From contig NZ_JADEXU010000079.1 in NCBI RefSeq assembly GCF_015206895.1, forward strand, positions 1 to 35,574: 35,574 nt of DNA, read 5' to 3'. Made by a program: the position numbers and the translations under genes. Positions 6,765-16,158 of this stretch are shown one piece after another. The DNA comes from Nostoc sp. LEGE 12450 (GTDB taxonomy: Bacteria > Cyanobacteriota > Cyanobacteriia > Cyanobacteriales > Nostocaceae). Under the pieces are notes generated by a model. That model saw nothing but the letters and a program-made list of their open reading frames with translations. It had not been told where the DNA came from and made no database searches. The number at the start of each line of letters is the position of its first letter. Within the stretch, counting starts at the first letter, position 1.

Positions 6765-8870
6765 ATGAATCAAGTGGCAACTAACTTCAGAGCTAGACGG
6801 CCAAATCCTCGTTCTGGCGATCGCCGTCAAGGACGTAAAAAAGCAAGGACAAGTAAAAAGTGGCTGTACTTAAGGGCAATTAGAGATGCTTTTGTCAAGC
6901 TCAACCCTAAGTATGTAATCAAAAATCCAGTAATATTTGTGGTTTGGGTGGGGACAATCATTATTCTATTGCTCACGATTGATCCCAATTTATTTGGCCC
7001 AGCCCTACAAAAGAACCCGCAACTTTTCAATGGCTTACTGTCGGGGATTTTATTCTTTACAGTTTGGTTTGCCAATTTTGCCGAAGCAGTGGCAGAAGGA
7101 CAGGGTAAAGCTCAAGCTGATGCCTTGAGATTAACGAAATCAGAGGCGATCGCTAAAAAGCTCGCTCCCGACGGCACAATTAGTGAAGTTTCATCCACTA
7201 GCCTTAAAAAGGGCGATAACATCTACGTCGTTGCTGGCGATATCATTCCCGGCGATGGCGAGGTAATTATGGGTGTTGCCTCAGTAGATGAATCGGCAAT
7301 TACTGGAGAATCTGCACCAGTATTAAAAGAATCAGGCTCCGATGTTTCCAGTTCTGTCACTGGTGGGACGCGGATTATCTCAGATGAATTAATTATCCGT
7401 ATCATTACTGACCCCGGTAAAGGCTTTATTGACCGAATGATTGCCTTAGTAGAAGGGGCAGAACGCAGCAAAACACCCAATGAAATTGCCCTGACAGTAT
7501 TGTTGGCAGTTCTTAGCTTAGTGTTTTTGTTAGTCGTGGTAACTCTGCCCGCACTTGCTTACTATGTCAACAGTCCAGTCAGCGTGCCAACTTTAATTGC
7601 CCTATTAGTGGCATTAATTCCTACAACTATTGGCGGCTTACTCAGTACCATCGGCATTGCTGGTATGGATCGAGTTGCCCAATTTAACGTCATTGCCACT
7701 TCCGGAAAAGCAGTCGAAGCCTGTGGTGATGTAAACACTTTAGTTCTTGATAAGACAGGTACAATTACCCTCGGCAACCGTTTGGCGGAAGAGTTTATCC
7801 CTATCAACGGTCATTCAATATCAGAAATTGCTAATGTTGCGTGGGCAGCTAGTGTCTTTGACAATACACCAGAAGGTAAATCCATTATTCGACTGGCAGA
7901 AAAACTAGTAGCACGGTTTGATTTCGACTCTAACCAGGCAGAAGGAGTTGATTTTTCCGCCAAAACACGGATGAGTGGGACTAACTTACCTGGTGGGTAT
8001 GAGGCAAGAAAGGGAGCAGTAGAAGCCATTAAAAGATTTGTCCGTTCTCGCAACGGACGCGATACGCCAGAATTGGATGCTGCCTACGAACGAGTTTCTC
8101 GCTTGGGAGGTACACCTCTAGCAGTTAGTTTAGATAACGAAATCTATGGGGTTATTTATCTCAAAGATATAGTTAAACCTGGTATCCGCGATCGCTTTGA
8201 CCAACTGCGACGGATGGGAGTGCGTACCATTATGCTAACTGGAGACAACCAAATCACAGCTTCTGTTATTGCTAAAGAAGCTGGAGTGGATGACTTCATC
8301 GCTGAAGCCACACCAGAAGACAAAATCAGCGTCATTAAAAAGGAACAAGCAGCAGGTAAACTAGTTGCCATGACGGGAGATGGGACTAATGATGCTCCCG
8401 CATTAGCCCAAGCTAACGTCGGTGTTGCCATGAATACAGGGACACAAGCTGCAAAAGAAGCCGCCAACATGGTGGATTTGGACTCCGATCCTACAAAACT
8501 GATCGATATCATTAGCATTGGTAAACAATTGTTGATTACTCGCGGAGCTTTGATGACATTTTCTATCGCTAATGATATTGCTAAATATTTTGCAATTATC
8601 CCAGTGATATTTGTCGCTGCTAATCTACAAAGCCTGAATATTATGAATTTGACTAGCCCTAAGTCTGCTGTACTATCCGCGCTGATTTATAATGCTTTGA
8701 TTATTCCAGCTTTGATTCCCTTGGCATTAAAGGGTGTGCGATTTAGACCTCTGACAGCTAATCAGCTACTCCAACGCAATATCTTAATTTATGGCTTAGG
8801 TGGAGTGATTGCGCCATTTATCGCCATTAAGTTGATAGATATACTCATTACACTTGTAGGCTTGGCTTAA
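6765..8870 (+). CDS. kdpB: Potassium-transporting P-type ATPase, catalytic subunit KdpB
   Basis: The 701-residue P-type ATPase that powers the KdpFABC pump. It has a basic N-terminal extension (~residues 1-45, rich in Arg/Lys), membrane segments around 55-105, the actuator loop with DESAITGES, membrane segments around 240-310, and the phosphorylation site D329 in DKTGTITLGN. The nucleotide-binding domain follows, then the hinge motif MTGDGTNDAPALAQ and the C-terminal membrane segments. All catalytic motifs are intact. The ATG at 6765 is the only start that keeps the typical N-terminus, but a heptamer array lies directly before it and no Shine-Dalgarno is visible. It acts with KdpA and KdpC in the plasma membrane. 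Confidence 0.97.
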   Translation: MNQVATNFRARRPNPRSGDRRQGRKKARTSKKWLYLRAIRDAFVKLNPKYVIKNPVIFVVWVGTIIILLLTIDPNLFGPALQKNPQLFNGLLSGILFFTVWFANFAEAVAEGQGKAQADALRLTKSEAIAKKLAPDGTISEVSSTSLKKGDNIYVVAGDIIPGDGEVIMGVASVDESAITGESAPVLKESGSDVSSSVTGGTRIISDELIIRIITDPGKGFIDRMIALVEGAERSKTPNEIALTVLLAVLSLVFLLVVVTLPALAYYVNSPVSVPTLIALLVALIPTTIGGLLSTIGIAGMDRVAQFNVIATSGKAVEACGDVNTLVLDKTGTITLGNRLAEEFIPINGHSISEIANVAWAASVFDNTPEGKSIIRLAEKLVARFDFDSNQAEGVDFSAKTRMSGTNLPGGYEARKGAVEAIKRFVRSRNGRDTPELDAAYERVSRLGGTPLAVSLDNEIYGVIYLKDIVKPGIRDRFDQLRRMGVRTIMLTGDNQITASVIAKEAGVDDFIAEATPEDKISVIKKEQAAGKLVAMTGDGTNDAPALAQANVGVAMNTGTQAAKEAANMVDLDSDPTKLIDIISIGKQLLITRGALMTFSIANDIAKYFAIIPVIFVAANLQSLNIMNLTSPKSAVLSALIYNALIIPALIPLALKGVRFRPLTANQLLQRNILIYGLGGVIAPFIAIKLIDILITLVGLA

Positions 8871-8970
8871 GGATAGCAAAAGTAGAGACGCTGCCAAACG
8901 AGCGCATCTCGAATCAAAGTAAAATAATAAACATTTTTACTTTTACCTGTTGAGAGAGAACCAAAAGAAT

Positions 8971-9180
8971 ATGAATAAACAGGTCGGTGTTTGGGAAAAG
9001 TTTCTGTCGATAAATCTGATACAGGCGATGTTCTTTGTTTGATCAGAATTGCTTAAACAACACTCACACTCGCTATTTTTATCCTGCTGTGCTTGAATGT
9101 GGTAATTGCCCCAGGTATTTATGCTGTTAGCAACAGCATCTTCGAATATCGTTCTGATTGGGTAAAAGAATTAAAATTAA
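8971..9180 (+). pseudogene. Broken small kdpF/kdpG-like gene
   Basis: Between kdpB and kdpC, where Anabaena-type kdp operons carry a small kdpG and/or kdpF gene, an ATG at 8971 opens a 23-codon frame (starting MNKQVGVWEKFLSINL) that stops at 9042. In another frame, directly after a stop at 9054, comes a hydrophobic segment LTLAIFILLCLNVVIAPGIYAV. This resembles my recollection of the KdpF membrane helix of cyanobacteria. The second helix expected after it is missing, and the sequence turns AT-rich and runs into kdpC. I infer a gene damaged by frameshift and deletion; alternatively the hydrophobic peptide is made from a non-standard start. Confidence 0.45.
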
Positions 9181-9213
9181 AAATTAATTTTAGTAATAAT
9201 TGGAAAAGTTTTT

Positions 9214-9816
9214 ATGGCTATTATTCGAGAAACTATCAGAGCAATTTTTATAACTCTAATGCTTTGGTTGTTGACTGCAATCATCTATCCTCTGATCATT
9301 CTTGTAGTGGGTCAAGTTTTTTTGCCCTATCAAGCGAATGGCAGCATTATGCTGAATCTAAATAATGAACCAATTGGTTCAGCTTTGATTGGTCAACTAT
9401 TCACATCCGAGCGATATTTCCATCCTCGTCCCAGTACTGTTAGATATAGCCAAGGAAAAAAAGCCAAGCCAACTGGCATATCTGGAGCCAGCAATCTCGC
9501 TGCTAGCAATCCAGAGCTACTAAAGCGGATTCTAGAAGAGGCAAATCAATTGCGAGACGAAAATCTTCAACCGATCGCTGATATGATTTATACCTCTGGT
9601 TCTGGTTTAGATCCGCATATTTCCTTCAAAGCAGCACGGCAGCAATTGACGCGGGTTGCTGGTGCGCGGGGAGTCAAAGAAGATGAGATCCTACGTTTAA
9701 TTAACAAGTATACCGATGACAGATTTTTATGGATTTTTGGTGAGCCGGGAGTCAATGTTCTCCGATTGAATTATGCTCTTGACTTGCAAGATATTAATCG
9801 TCAACAAAATCAATAA
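9214..9816 (+). CDS. kdpC: Potassium-transporting ATPase subunit KdpC
   Basis: A 200-residue single-span accessory subunit of KdpFABC. One N-terminal membrane helix (~residues 9-33) is followed by a soluble domain with the family motifs YFHPRPSTV, SGASNLAASNP and SGSGLDPHIS, then the Ala/Arg-rich ARQQLTRVAGARG segment. The length is typical. The ATG at 9214 gives the expected short cytoplasmic N-terminus; only a weak purine stretch (GGAAAAG) precedes it. It lies 343 bp after kdpB and 167 bp before kdpD, looser spacing than in most kdp operons. Confidence 0.96.
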   Translation: MAIIRETIRAIFITLMLWLLTAIIYPLIILVVGQVFLPYQANGSIMLNLNNEPIGSALIGQLFTSERYFHPRPSTVRYSQGKKAKPTGISGASNLAASNPELLKRILEEANQLRDENLQPIADMIYTSGSGLDPHISFKAARQQLTRVAGARGVKEDEILRLINKYTDDRFLWIFGEPGVNVLRLNYALDLQDINRQQNQ

Positions 9817-9983
9817 ATGGGCATTGGGAATTGAGCAAAACAGTTCCGAGTAGTTGTGAGCAAAGAAGTCAGATTTACTATTCACGCGCTCAACCCTAGC
9901 TATCCGCTAACAGCACTTCTAAGGGGCATAGATAAAGCGCCGTTTTCCGATGAAATAGGATTGCGATAGAAACCAAGAATGAA

Positions 9984-11138
9984 ATGTCAGATAATAATAC
10001 TGGTTCGAATGGCACTGCACCTTTAAATTCTGGAAGTTACTCACTTTATCCGGCACGACGGCGGGGTAAACATAAAATATTTATTGGTATGGCTCCTGGA
10101 GTAGGGAAAACCTACCGGATGCTAGAAGAGGGACACGCACTTAAACAAGAAGGAATTGATGTCATCGTTGGGCTTTTGGAAACCCACGGACGCAAGGATA
10201 CGGAAGAGAAGGCAGAGGGACTGGAGATTTTACCCCGTAAGCAATATCCTCGCGGTGAATTGACGCTAACGGACATGGATACAGATGCTATTTTAAAACG
10301 ATCGCCCCAATTAGCCTTAATCGATGAACTTGCCCATACCAACGTCCCTGGTTCCCCACGCGAAAAACGCTACGAAGATGTAGAAGTAGTTTTGGCAGCA
10401 GGTATTGATGTCTACTCCACAATGAATGTGCAACATTTGGAAAGTCTTAATGACTTAGTAGCTAGAATTACTGGGGTTGTAGTCCGTGAGCGAGTTCCTG
10501 ACAGAATTCTGGATGAAGCAGATGAAATAGTGGTAGTGGATGTCACACCAGAAACATTGCAAGAACGGTTATTAGAAGGCAAGATTTACGCACCCCAAAA
10601 AATCCAACAATCCCTCGATAATTTTTTCCAACGCCGTAACCTGATTGCTTTGCGGGAGTTAGCTTTACGCGAAGTCGCAGACAACGTAGAAGAAAATGCG
10701 ATCGCTACTATCCCCAATGGACAATCCTGTAATATTCATGAGCGCGTTTTAGTGTGTGTATCCACCTATCCCAACTCAGTACAGTTGTTACGCCGAGGTG
10801 CGAGGTTAGCTAGCTACATGAATGCCCCGCTTTATACCTTGTTCGTTGCCGATCCAGAACGGTTCCTCACCAAGGAGGAAAGCCTACACATCCACACTTG
10901 TGAGAAACTCTGCAACGAATTTGAAGGTACTTTTCTTCGTGTTACTAACAGTAACGTAGCTAATGCGATCGCAGAAGTCGCCGAGAAATATCGGATTACC
11001 CAAATTGTAATTGGAGAGAGTCAGCGATCGCGCTGGCAAATGCTCCTCAAAGGATCTTTGACGCAAAAATTGGTGCGCTTGCTCAAAAATATCGATTTGC
11101 ATATCATTGCCAGCGAAAAAATGGTTTCATCCAAATAA
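9984..11138 (+). CDS. kdpD: KdpD sensor domain without histidine kinase (truncated KdpD)
   Basis: A 384-residue protein matching only the N-terminal cytoplasmic half of the osmosensitive K+ sensor kinase KdpD. The KdpD sensor domain (~residues 28-235) has Walker A GMAPGVGKTYRML, the LIDELAHTNVPGS motif and the YSTMNVQHLESLND segment. A universal-stress-protein-like domain (~250-378) follows. The four membrane helices, H-box and ATPase domain of full KdpD (~890 residues) are absent, and the next gene is on the other strand, so the kinase half is not simply frameshifted nearby. Short KdpD proteins are known from Anabaena kdp operons, so this is likely the normal form. No kdpE is in the window. 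It ends four bases from the convergent oxygenase gene. Confidence 0.93.
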   Translation: MSDNNTGSNGTAPLNSGSYSLYPARRRGKHKIFIGMAPGVGKTYRMLEEGHALKQEGIDVIVGLLETHGRKDTEEKAEGLEILPRKQYPRGELTLTDMDTDAILKRSPQLALIDELAHTNVPGSPREKRYEDVEVVLAAGIDVYSTMNVQHLESLNDLVARITGVVVRERVPDRILDEADEIVVVDVTPETLQERLLEGKIYAPQKIQQSLDNFFQRRNLIALRELALREVADNVEENAIATIPNGQSCNIHERVLVCVSTYPNSVQLLRRGARLASYMNAPLYTLFVADPERFLTKEESLHIHTCEKLCNEFEGTFLRVTNSNVANAIAEVAEKYRITQIVIGESQRSRWQMLLKGSLTQKLVRLLKNIDLHIIASEKMVSSK

Positions 11139-11142
11139 GAGA

Positions 11143-12639
11143 TCAAATTTCCCCAAAAACTTCAGAAGTAAAGCTCCCATGTAGACCATACGGGATATGA
11201 TGCTTGAGATGTAGCCGTGCAATCGCTCCTTTAGAGAAATCACTAGCATCCAAAATTACCAAATCTGAGCGGTGATGGGCAGCATCATAAACTAAAGCTA
11301 ATACCCAACCATCATCTTCCTTGTCAGAATCTGGACGCGGGACAAAAATCGGTTCACCCACAAAACCACGGGGTGCAGCACTCCAAAACTGTCTTTCTCC
11401 AGACTGTAAATCAATTTTCAGCAATGCTTGTAAGGGAGCATTACCACTCTCTGCATGAGCCGCACCTATATATAGATATCGATAAGGGTGCCCCACATTC
11501 GCCGGATGGATGCTGGGAAATTCGCAACAGCGACTATCAATCAATTCTCGCTGCACTGTCCCATTCTTGAGATTTAGATAAAATCGCCAAAGTTGCCCAG
11601 GTGAAGAAGCTTCAAAATCAACTTGTCGAAAATCGCTTTTAGGCTCAACTTCTGGTAAATCTTGGTAGCAAATAGAATCAATCAGAACTTCCTCTCCTAC
11701 CTCAAAAGCATTAACGTGGTGGAAGACGAAACCCGACTTAGTTTCCAGAAATTTTATCTCTTCTTGCCCTTCTTTGGGGAAGCGGGGAATAACTATAATT
11801 TTAGTTAGCTGATTTGGCTGAAATTTGATACATTCTCCTGCCGCACGTATTCCCAAGGCAAAAGGTATGGGATTAAATGTGACAGGATTTTGAAAGAAGA
11901 TGCAGTAGTTGGGAGTAATAACAAAATCGTGAATGAAACAGAAGCCGGGAACCTTATGAGCTTGCTGTCTAACAATTTCACCCGCTAAGTTTAGCTCAAA
12001 AATAGTAATGGTGGTAGATAATCCTGGCTTAATCGAGAAATTTACTAGGCGAGGTTCGCCCCCATCTTGTTGACAATTCTTTTCCAAGCGGGGATGAGCA
12101 GCGAAAGCTTCACCTGCTGACAAAGCACCATTAAAATATTCATTCCCCAAAGTTTCAAGAGTGTAGGGATCGAGGCAATATGCTTCAGAAGCTTCCCACA
12201 GTGCTAGCAGTTTACCACCCCAATAGATAACATTTGTATTAGCGATATTTTTGAGTTTGAAGTCAAAAATATTAGCTCGCCAACCACCGGGTTTTTGAGT
12301 ACCAAAAGTACCACGATAAAGAATTTTTCCCGCTTTTTGTTCTGCCAAATAGCCAGTTGTACGAACAAAGCGGTTGCGAAAATGGGCACGACCGTTGGTA
12401 AAGGTTATTTTGCTAATCATCCCATCGCCATCAAATGGGTGATGAAGAAATTGCCCATTTATATCCAGCAAACCGGGACCATTTCTAAACAGCGTGCCTT
12501 CTAATTTTCTAGGAATTTGCCCTTCTATATTATCAATCAAATAATCAAATTCTTGGGTGAGAGATTGATACCCACCTTGCCAATCTGCACGAGTATAAGA
12601 TTTTTCTGTAACCGGGCTTTCTTGACTTTTCAAATGCAT
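11143..12639 (-). CDS. Carotenoid/apocarotenoid cleavage oxygenase (RPE65 family)
   Basis: A 498-residue non-heme iron enzyme that cleaves carotenoid or apocarotenoid double bonds. The family entry motif GTLFRNGPG (~48-56) and FDGDGMI (~69-75) are present. The four iron-binding histidines fit H182 (AAHPRLE), H237 (FIHDF), H307 or H308 (VFHHVNAFE) and H487 (GLHGSF). The length matches the cyanobacterial apocarotenoid-15,15'-oxygenase group; which bond it cuts and whether it prefers apocarotenals cannot be read. The ATG at 12639 fits, with a weak ribosome site. The transporter gene lies 117 bp upstream on the same strand, so co-transcription is possible. Confidence 0.92.
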   Translation of the reverse strand: MHLKSQESPVTEKSYTRADWQGGYQSLTQEFDYLIDNIEGQIPRKLEGTLFRNGPGLLDINGQFLHHPFDGDGMISKITFTNGRAHFRNRFVRTTGYLAEQKAGKILYRGTFGTQKPGGWRANIFDFKLKNIANTNVIYWGGKLLALWEASEAYCLDPYTLETLGNEYFNGALSAGEAFAAHPRLEKNCQQDGGEPRLVNFSIKPGLSTTITIFELNLAGEIVRQQAHKVPGFCFIHDFVITPNYCIFFQNPVTFNPIPFALGIRAAGECIKFQPNQLTKIIVIPRFPKEGQEEIKFLETKSGFVFHHVNAFEVGEEVLIDSICYQDLPEVEPKSDFRQVDFEASSPGQLWRFYLNLKNGTVQRELIDSRCCEFPSIHPANVGHPYRYLYIGAAHAESGNAPLQALLKIDLQSGERQFWSAAPRGFVGEPIFVPRPDSDKEDDGWVLALVYDAAHHRSDLVILDASDFSKGAIARLHLKHHIPYGLHGSFTSEVFGEI

Positions 12640-12755
12640 AAGCTTTGTTTTTTATTGTTATCTTGTACGAAAATATGTAGGAGCTAAAAAGAATTCCGTT
12701 GCAGCAAGGTTGCAACAGGGAGGCAGCGCACTGACTCGACTTTGGATTTATTACA

Positions 12756-14171
12756 CTATTCCACTATTTCCGACTCTGGTTCTGTCAGTACCAACTCAGA
12801 CATCAAATTAGGTAAGAAAGCTTGTTCCCCATCTTTGGATGTCTCAGCTTGCTCTTCAGCAGCAGGTAGCCAGTTGATAAATGGTAGAGGCAACAGCGTA
12901 CTAAGGTTAGTAATTATCACCAATAGCCAAAGTGACTCAAAGTTAGTTGCAGTGATCCCCAGCCAATAGGTGATTAATGCCCCCAATGCTTGGGAAACCG
13001 TTCCTGCTGAATTAAATACCGACATCAACAAGGCAAATAAAGTTGCTTCTACTCCAGAGGGACAAAGCCTTGCTGCTAGAACCATGACTTGCATAAAGGC
13101 AATTTTCCCCATCACAGTGAGAATAAGACTATCGCCCAAACTAAACCAGTGGTCATCTATACCCAGCAGCCTGTTTGTGTGAGTCACTAACAACAGCATC
13201 GTCATCCCTAACATTGAAGAAAGGACGGTACTCCAAGCAAAAATCACGCGAAAAGGAATGCTTTTGAGGAAACGTTGAAAAATCCAAACACCAGCTAAAG
13301 AAGCGAAACTTGTCACCAAGTTTACCCGCCCCAAAAATTCTGGTTCAAAGTGTAATTCGTTGGTAGAGAAGTAGAAAAAGGCTGATTCAGCATTTGGGGT
13401 AGCTTGCCAGATGAAGACAAAAGCCGTTGGTAGCCAAATTGTTTTTTGGGTAATGGCTTGGCGTAGTTGCTTCAGTTGATGTTTGATTGGTAAAGGGTTA
13501 GTTTGATTAGTCTCATTAATATCTTTACTAACGGGAGATTCAGCAATTAACCACGCTACCCCTGAGACAATGAGAGGGAATAAGGCGGTAATTCCAAAGA
13601 CAGTACGGGTAGTAAAGTACTGAAGCAGCAGACCGCTAAAGTATGCTGTTATTAAACCTCCGATCGCAGAAGCACCCCAGCATACAGATTGTAGTGAACC
13701 GGCTTTTGCTTGGGATTCACCTCTGGCACGTTCCACAACTAGCGAGTCAACTATCACGTCACTCATGGCGACGGAGAGAGAACCAAGAGCGATCGCTAAC
13801 GTAGCTGCCCAGCTAGTATTAACTATTGTGGCCAAACTCATCCAGGAAGCAGTTCCCAGTATCCCGGATAAAATCAAGTAAGGACGACGACGATAACCAA
13901 ATATAGGTAAGCCATCAGAGATAAAACCAAACACCGGCTTGATCATCCAAGGTAGGAAGACAATTCCCAATAGCGCCGACACCTGGACTGGACTCAGCAA
14001 CAGTTCATCTTTGAGGAAAAAGCTCACGGCTAAACGCGATAGCCCTAAAATTCCTTGGACAAAGTAAACGGTGAGAATTGCAATTAACTCCGCATTGGGT
14101 TCATTACCCAAGAAGATTTTTTGTGTGAATGAGTCTTTGACCTTGGACAAGCCAGATGATTGAAGCACCAT
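12756..14171 (-). CDS. BT1-family folate/biopterin transporter (MFS-type)
   Basis: A 471-residue polytopic membrane protein with about twelve hydrophobic segments. The N-terminal half carries the BT1-type pattern FLKDELLLSPVQVSALLG, MIKPVFGFISDGLPIFGYRRRPYL and the later VIVDSLVVERARGES. Members of this family in cyanobacteria and plastids move folates or pterins; the substrate here is not proven. The ATG at 14171 precedes a short hydrophilic stretch. The C-terminal ~25 residues are acidic and probably cytoplasmic. It is upstream of the carotenoid oxygenase on the same strand; I see no functional link between the two beyond position. Confidence 0.88.
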   Translation of the reverse strand: MVLQSSGLSKVKDSFTQKIFLGNEPNAELIAILTVYFVQGILGLSRLAVSFFLKDELLLSPVQVSALLGIVFLPWMIKPVFGFISDGLPIFGYRRRPYLILSGILGTASWMSLATIVNTSWAATLAIALGSLSVAMSDVIVDSLVVERARGESQAKAGSLQSVCWGASAIGGLITAYFSGLLLQYFTTRTVFGITALFPLIVSGVAWLIAESPVSKDINETNQTNPLPIKHQLKQLRQAITQKTIWLPTAFVFIWQATPNAESAFFYFSTNELHFEPEFLGRVNLVTSFASLAGVWIFQRFLKSIPFRVIFAWSTVLSSMLGMTMLLLVTHTNRLLGIDDHWFSLGDSLILTVMGKIAFMQVMVLAARLCPSGVEATLFALLMSVFNSAGTVSQALGALITYWLGITATNFESLWLLVIITNLSTLLPLPFINWLPAAEEQAETSKDGEQAFLPNLMSELVLTEPESEIVE

Positions 14172-14654
14172 TCGATAAATATTTTTTAAGTTTTATCTAC
14201 TTTTCTATCATATCGATTCTTAAAACCTAGGCTTTAGGATCAGTTCTATGCAAAGTTAAACTTTTAGGCTGGGTAATGCCAATATCTCTAAGCAGAAGGC
14301 AATCTAGGCATTATCTTAAGTGTTGTAGAATGATTGCCCATAAAATAAATAGCAAAACAATTAGGGTGAGTTTACCTAAGTAAGCTCACCCTAACTTGTG
14401 TTCAATGTTGACTTTTTGCTGGAACTTCTGAAATCCTGCCTATGGCACGCTACGCGAAGTGGAGCCTGGGAGTAAGGCATAGAGAAAATCAGGCAAATCT
14501 TACTGAGCTAGAATTGGTGTCTTTAATAGAATTGCTTTAAAGCAATGCTATTAAAGTTGCGATCGCTTGAGAGTGACATTCTCTTAATTATCATCAGAAG
14601 TGCAGAAGATACTTAATGTGAGCTAGAAATTGTCTTGTTTGCAAGCTACTAGAC
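14172..14654. other. Gene-free gap between the transporter and PEP-CTERM genes
   Basis: This stretch of 483 bp should hold the transporter promoter and the 3' region of the PEP-CTERM gene. It contains a strong hairpin at 14361-14394, a palindrome TTGCTTTAAAGCAA (~14524-14537) and a GCGATCGC site near 14560. It also contains a short dispersed-repeat-like piece around 14442-14460 (GGCACGCTACGCGAA), whose core recurs reversed near 6670. No credible open frame was seen. Confidence 0.5.
14361..14394. terminator. 15-bp stem-loop, candidate bidirectional terminator or structural repeat
   Basis: TTAGGGTGAGTTTAC (14361-14375), loop CTAA, then GTAAGCTCACCCTAA (14380-14394) form a 15-bp stem with a single G-T-type mismatch. 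No T-run follows on either strand, so it is not a classic intrinsic terminator. It sits between two minus-strand genes and could end the PEP-CTERM transcript. Confidence 0.4.
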
Positions 14655-15455
14655 TTATGATAATTGCAAAACTGATTTTTTCTTGACTCGACGAGTCATA
14701 ACTGAAGCAGCACCCACAAAACCAATCGCAAAAACTCCTAACACAGAAGAAGACTCAGGAACTGCTGTAACGACATTCCCGGTGATACTATTGTAGCCAG
14801 TGGCGATTGTGTGATTATCTGATTCAAAACCAGTTCCGCCAATATTGGTGAATTTAACCTGATCAAAAGTTCCGGCAACATCGTAGAAGTTGATGAACGC
14901 AAAGGGTTCATTACTATCCTGACCTTTGTAAGTAGAAGTAGGATTACCCTTGTAGCCGCCTGAATTTGGTAGCTTTCCGATATAGCTAGCCACATCAGCA
15001 GTAGTAATTCTTTCTACAAGATTACCTTTTGAATAAAATTCAAGTACGTTACTAGCGTCTCCCGCAGACCACCAAAGTCCAAAGTAACTTTGTGCGGTTG
15101 TCAAATTTAAGGTGGAAACCGTTTGACCATTACCCGATCTATTCGTGTCTACATCAAAATACTTGCCTGTTCCACCAGCAGCACCATATTGGTCTGGATT
15201 CATGATCAGAGTATTCTTATAGCTACCAATATTTGTTGTTCCCTCATTCCATTGAAATCCTGTTGCACTGTAACCTTGTGTTTGTGCATCAAAAGTTTGT
15301 ACATTAGCATTAACAAGATTTGATAATTGTGCATTTTGTACGCCTGCGTTTTCTATTGATATCGTAAAAGACGCAGCCATTACAGGACGGCTAACAGTAG
15401 CTAAGGACAAAACAACACCAGAAGCGATCGCAGACTTAATTAAAAGATTTTTCAT
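14655..15455 (-). CDS. Exported PEP-CTERM sorting-domain protein
   Basis: A 266-residue secreted protein. The N-terminus is a signal peptide (MKNLLIKSAIASGVVLSLAT, cleavage probably after PVMA/AAS). The body is rich in Gly, Ser, Thr and Asn with no cysteine, suggesting an extracellular beta-rich fold. The C-terminus has the exosortase recognition pattern: VPESS, a hydrophobic helix (VLGVFAIGFVGAASVM) and the basic tail TRRVKKK. The motif reads VPES rather than the commoner VPEP. Such proteins are expected to be processed by an exosortase/archaeosortase-type enzyme and exposed on the surface or in the matrix; no such enzyme is in the window. A good ribosome site (AAAGGGA) precedes the ATG at 15455. 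The specific function is unknown. Confidence 0.85.
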   Translation of the reverse strand: MKNLLIKSAIASGVVLSLATVSRPVMAASFTISIENAGVQNAQLSNLVNANVQTFDAQTQGYSATGFQWNEGTTNIGSYKNTLIMNPDQYGAAGGTGKYFDVDTNRSGNGQTVSTLNLTTAQSYFGLWWSAGDASNVLEFYSKGNLVERITTADVASYIGKLPNSGGYKGNPTSTYKGQDSNEPFAFINFYDVAGTFDQVKFTNIGGTGFESDNHTIATGYNSITGNVVTAVPESSSVLGVFAIGFVGAASVMTRRVKKKSVLQLS

Positions 15456-16158
15456 TTTACAATCCCTTTTCGTTTTTTAATCTTTCGTGTTCATAGCCTC
15501 ATTGTGCGATGTACTTATAGATTCCAACATCAGAGGGATTACTACTTTTTTGATTTGACTATACCCAGATAGAAATGCAGGCTATTGGACTTTATTTAGA
15601 GGATAATCACTGATGTTATGTTCTGTGATATCTATAGCTTTATGTAGAAAATGCGAAGTTATCAGTGCTAAATTGTAAATAAGCTTCATTTATAAAAAGT
15701 GCCGTTTTGAGATTCGCAGGCAGTTTATATTTTTAGGGTTCTAGATCAAGAAGGCATGAGGCATTGTGCGATGCCAAACCTTGAAAATCAGTGCTTATTC
15801 CTTGGCTGAATAGTTTTTCAACCTCAAGAACAAGATTATCTTGGTTCTTCTTTCAGGTAATTACATAACCTGCATTTTGCTGTGTAATTAACTTCATAAT
15901 CTGTTTATGGCAACCGATTGCATCAATTTTCAACAATATATCCAGATAGTTCTAATACATTTCATAACTCTGGAATTGCTGTAATTTCAAAGTTATTCTT
16001 TTTACTTCAAGGGAATACGACGTTATTCTGTCGACTGCCTCTCACCCTTTCCCTCAAAATTCATCTTTTTCCAATCAACTATGCCACCTTACTTTTTTTG
16101 ACATGGGTAGTAGCATGAATTAAACTACCTCTTGCAATCCTAAAAAGAATCTTGAACA
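15456..16158. other. Gene-free gap upstream of the PEP-CTERM gene and anmK
   Basis: This divergent AT-rich region of 703 bp must contain the promoters of the PEP-CTERM gene (minus) and anmK (plus). The frame at 15918-16118 has no ribosome site and protein-unlike composition, so I do not call it. No tRNA, strong terminator or tandem array was seen. Confidence 0.4.

Noticed and set aside
9093..9365. 90-codon frame overlapping the kdpC start
   Set aside because: Only the first part (the KdpF-like helix) looks protein-like; the rest is kdpC DNA read out of frame.
9984..11138. Truncated kdpD as a pseudogene
   Set aside because: Both remaining domains are intact, the stop is clean, and short KdpD proteins are known in Anabaena-type operons.
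15918..16118. 66-codon frame upstream of anmK
   Set aside because: No ribosome site, no recognisable protein pattern, and composition like the surrounding intergenic DNA.
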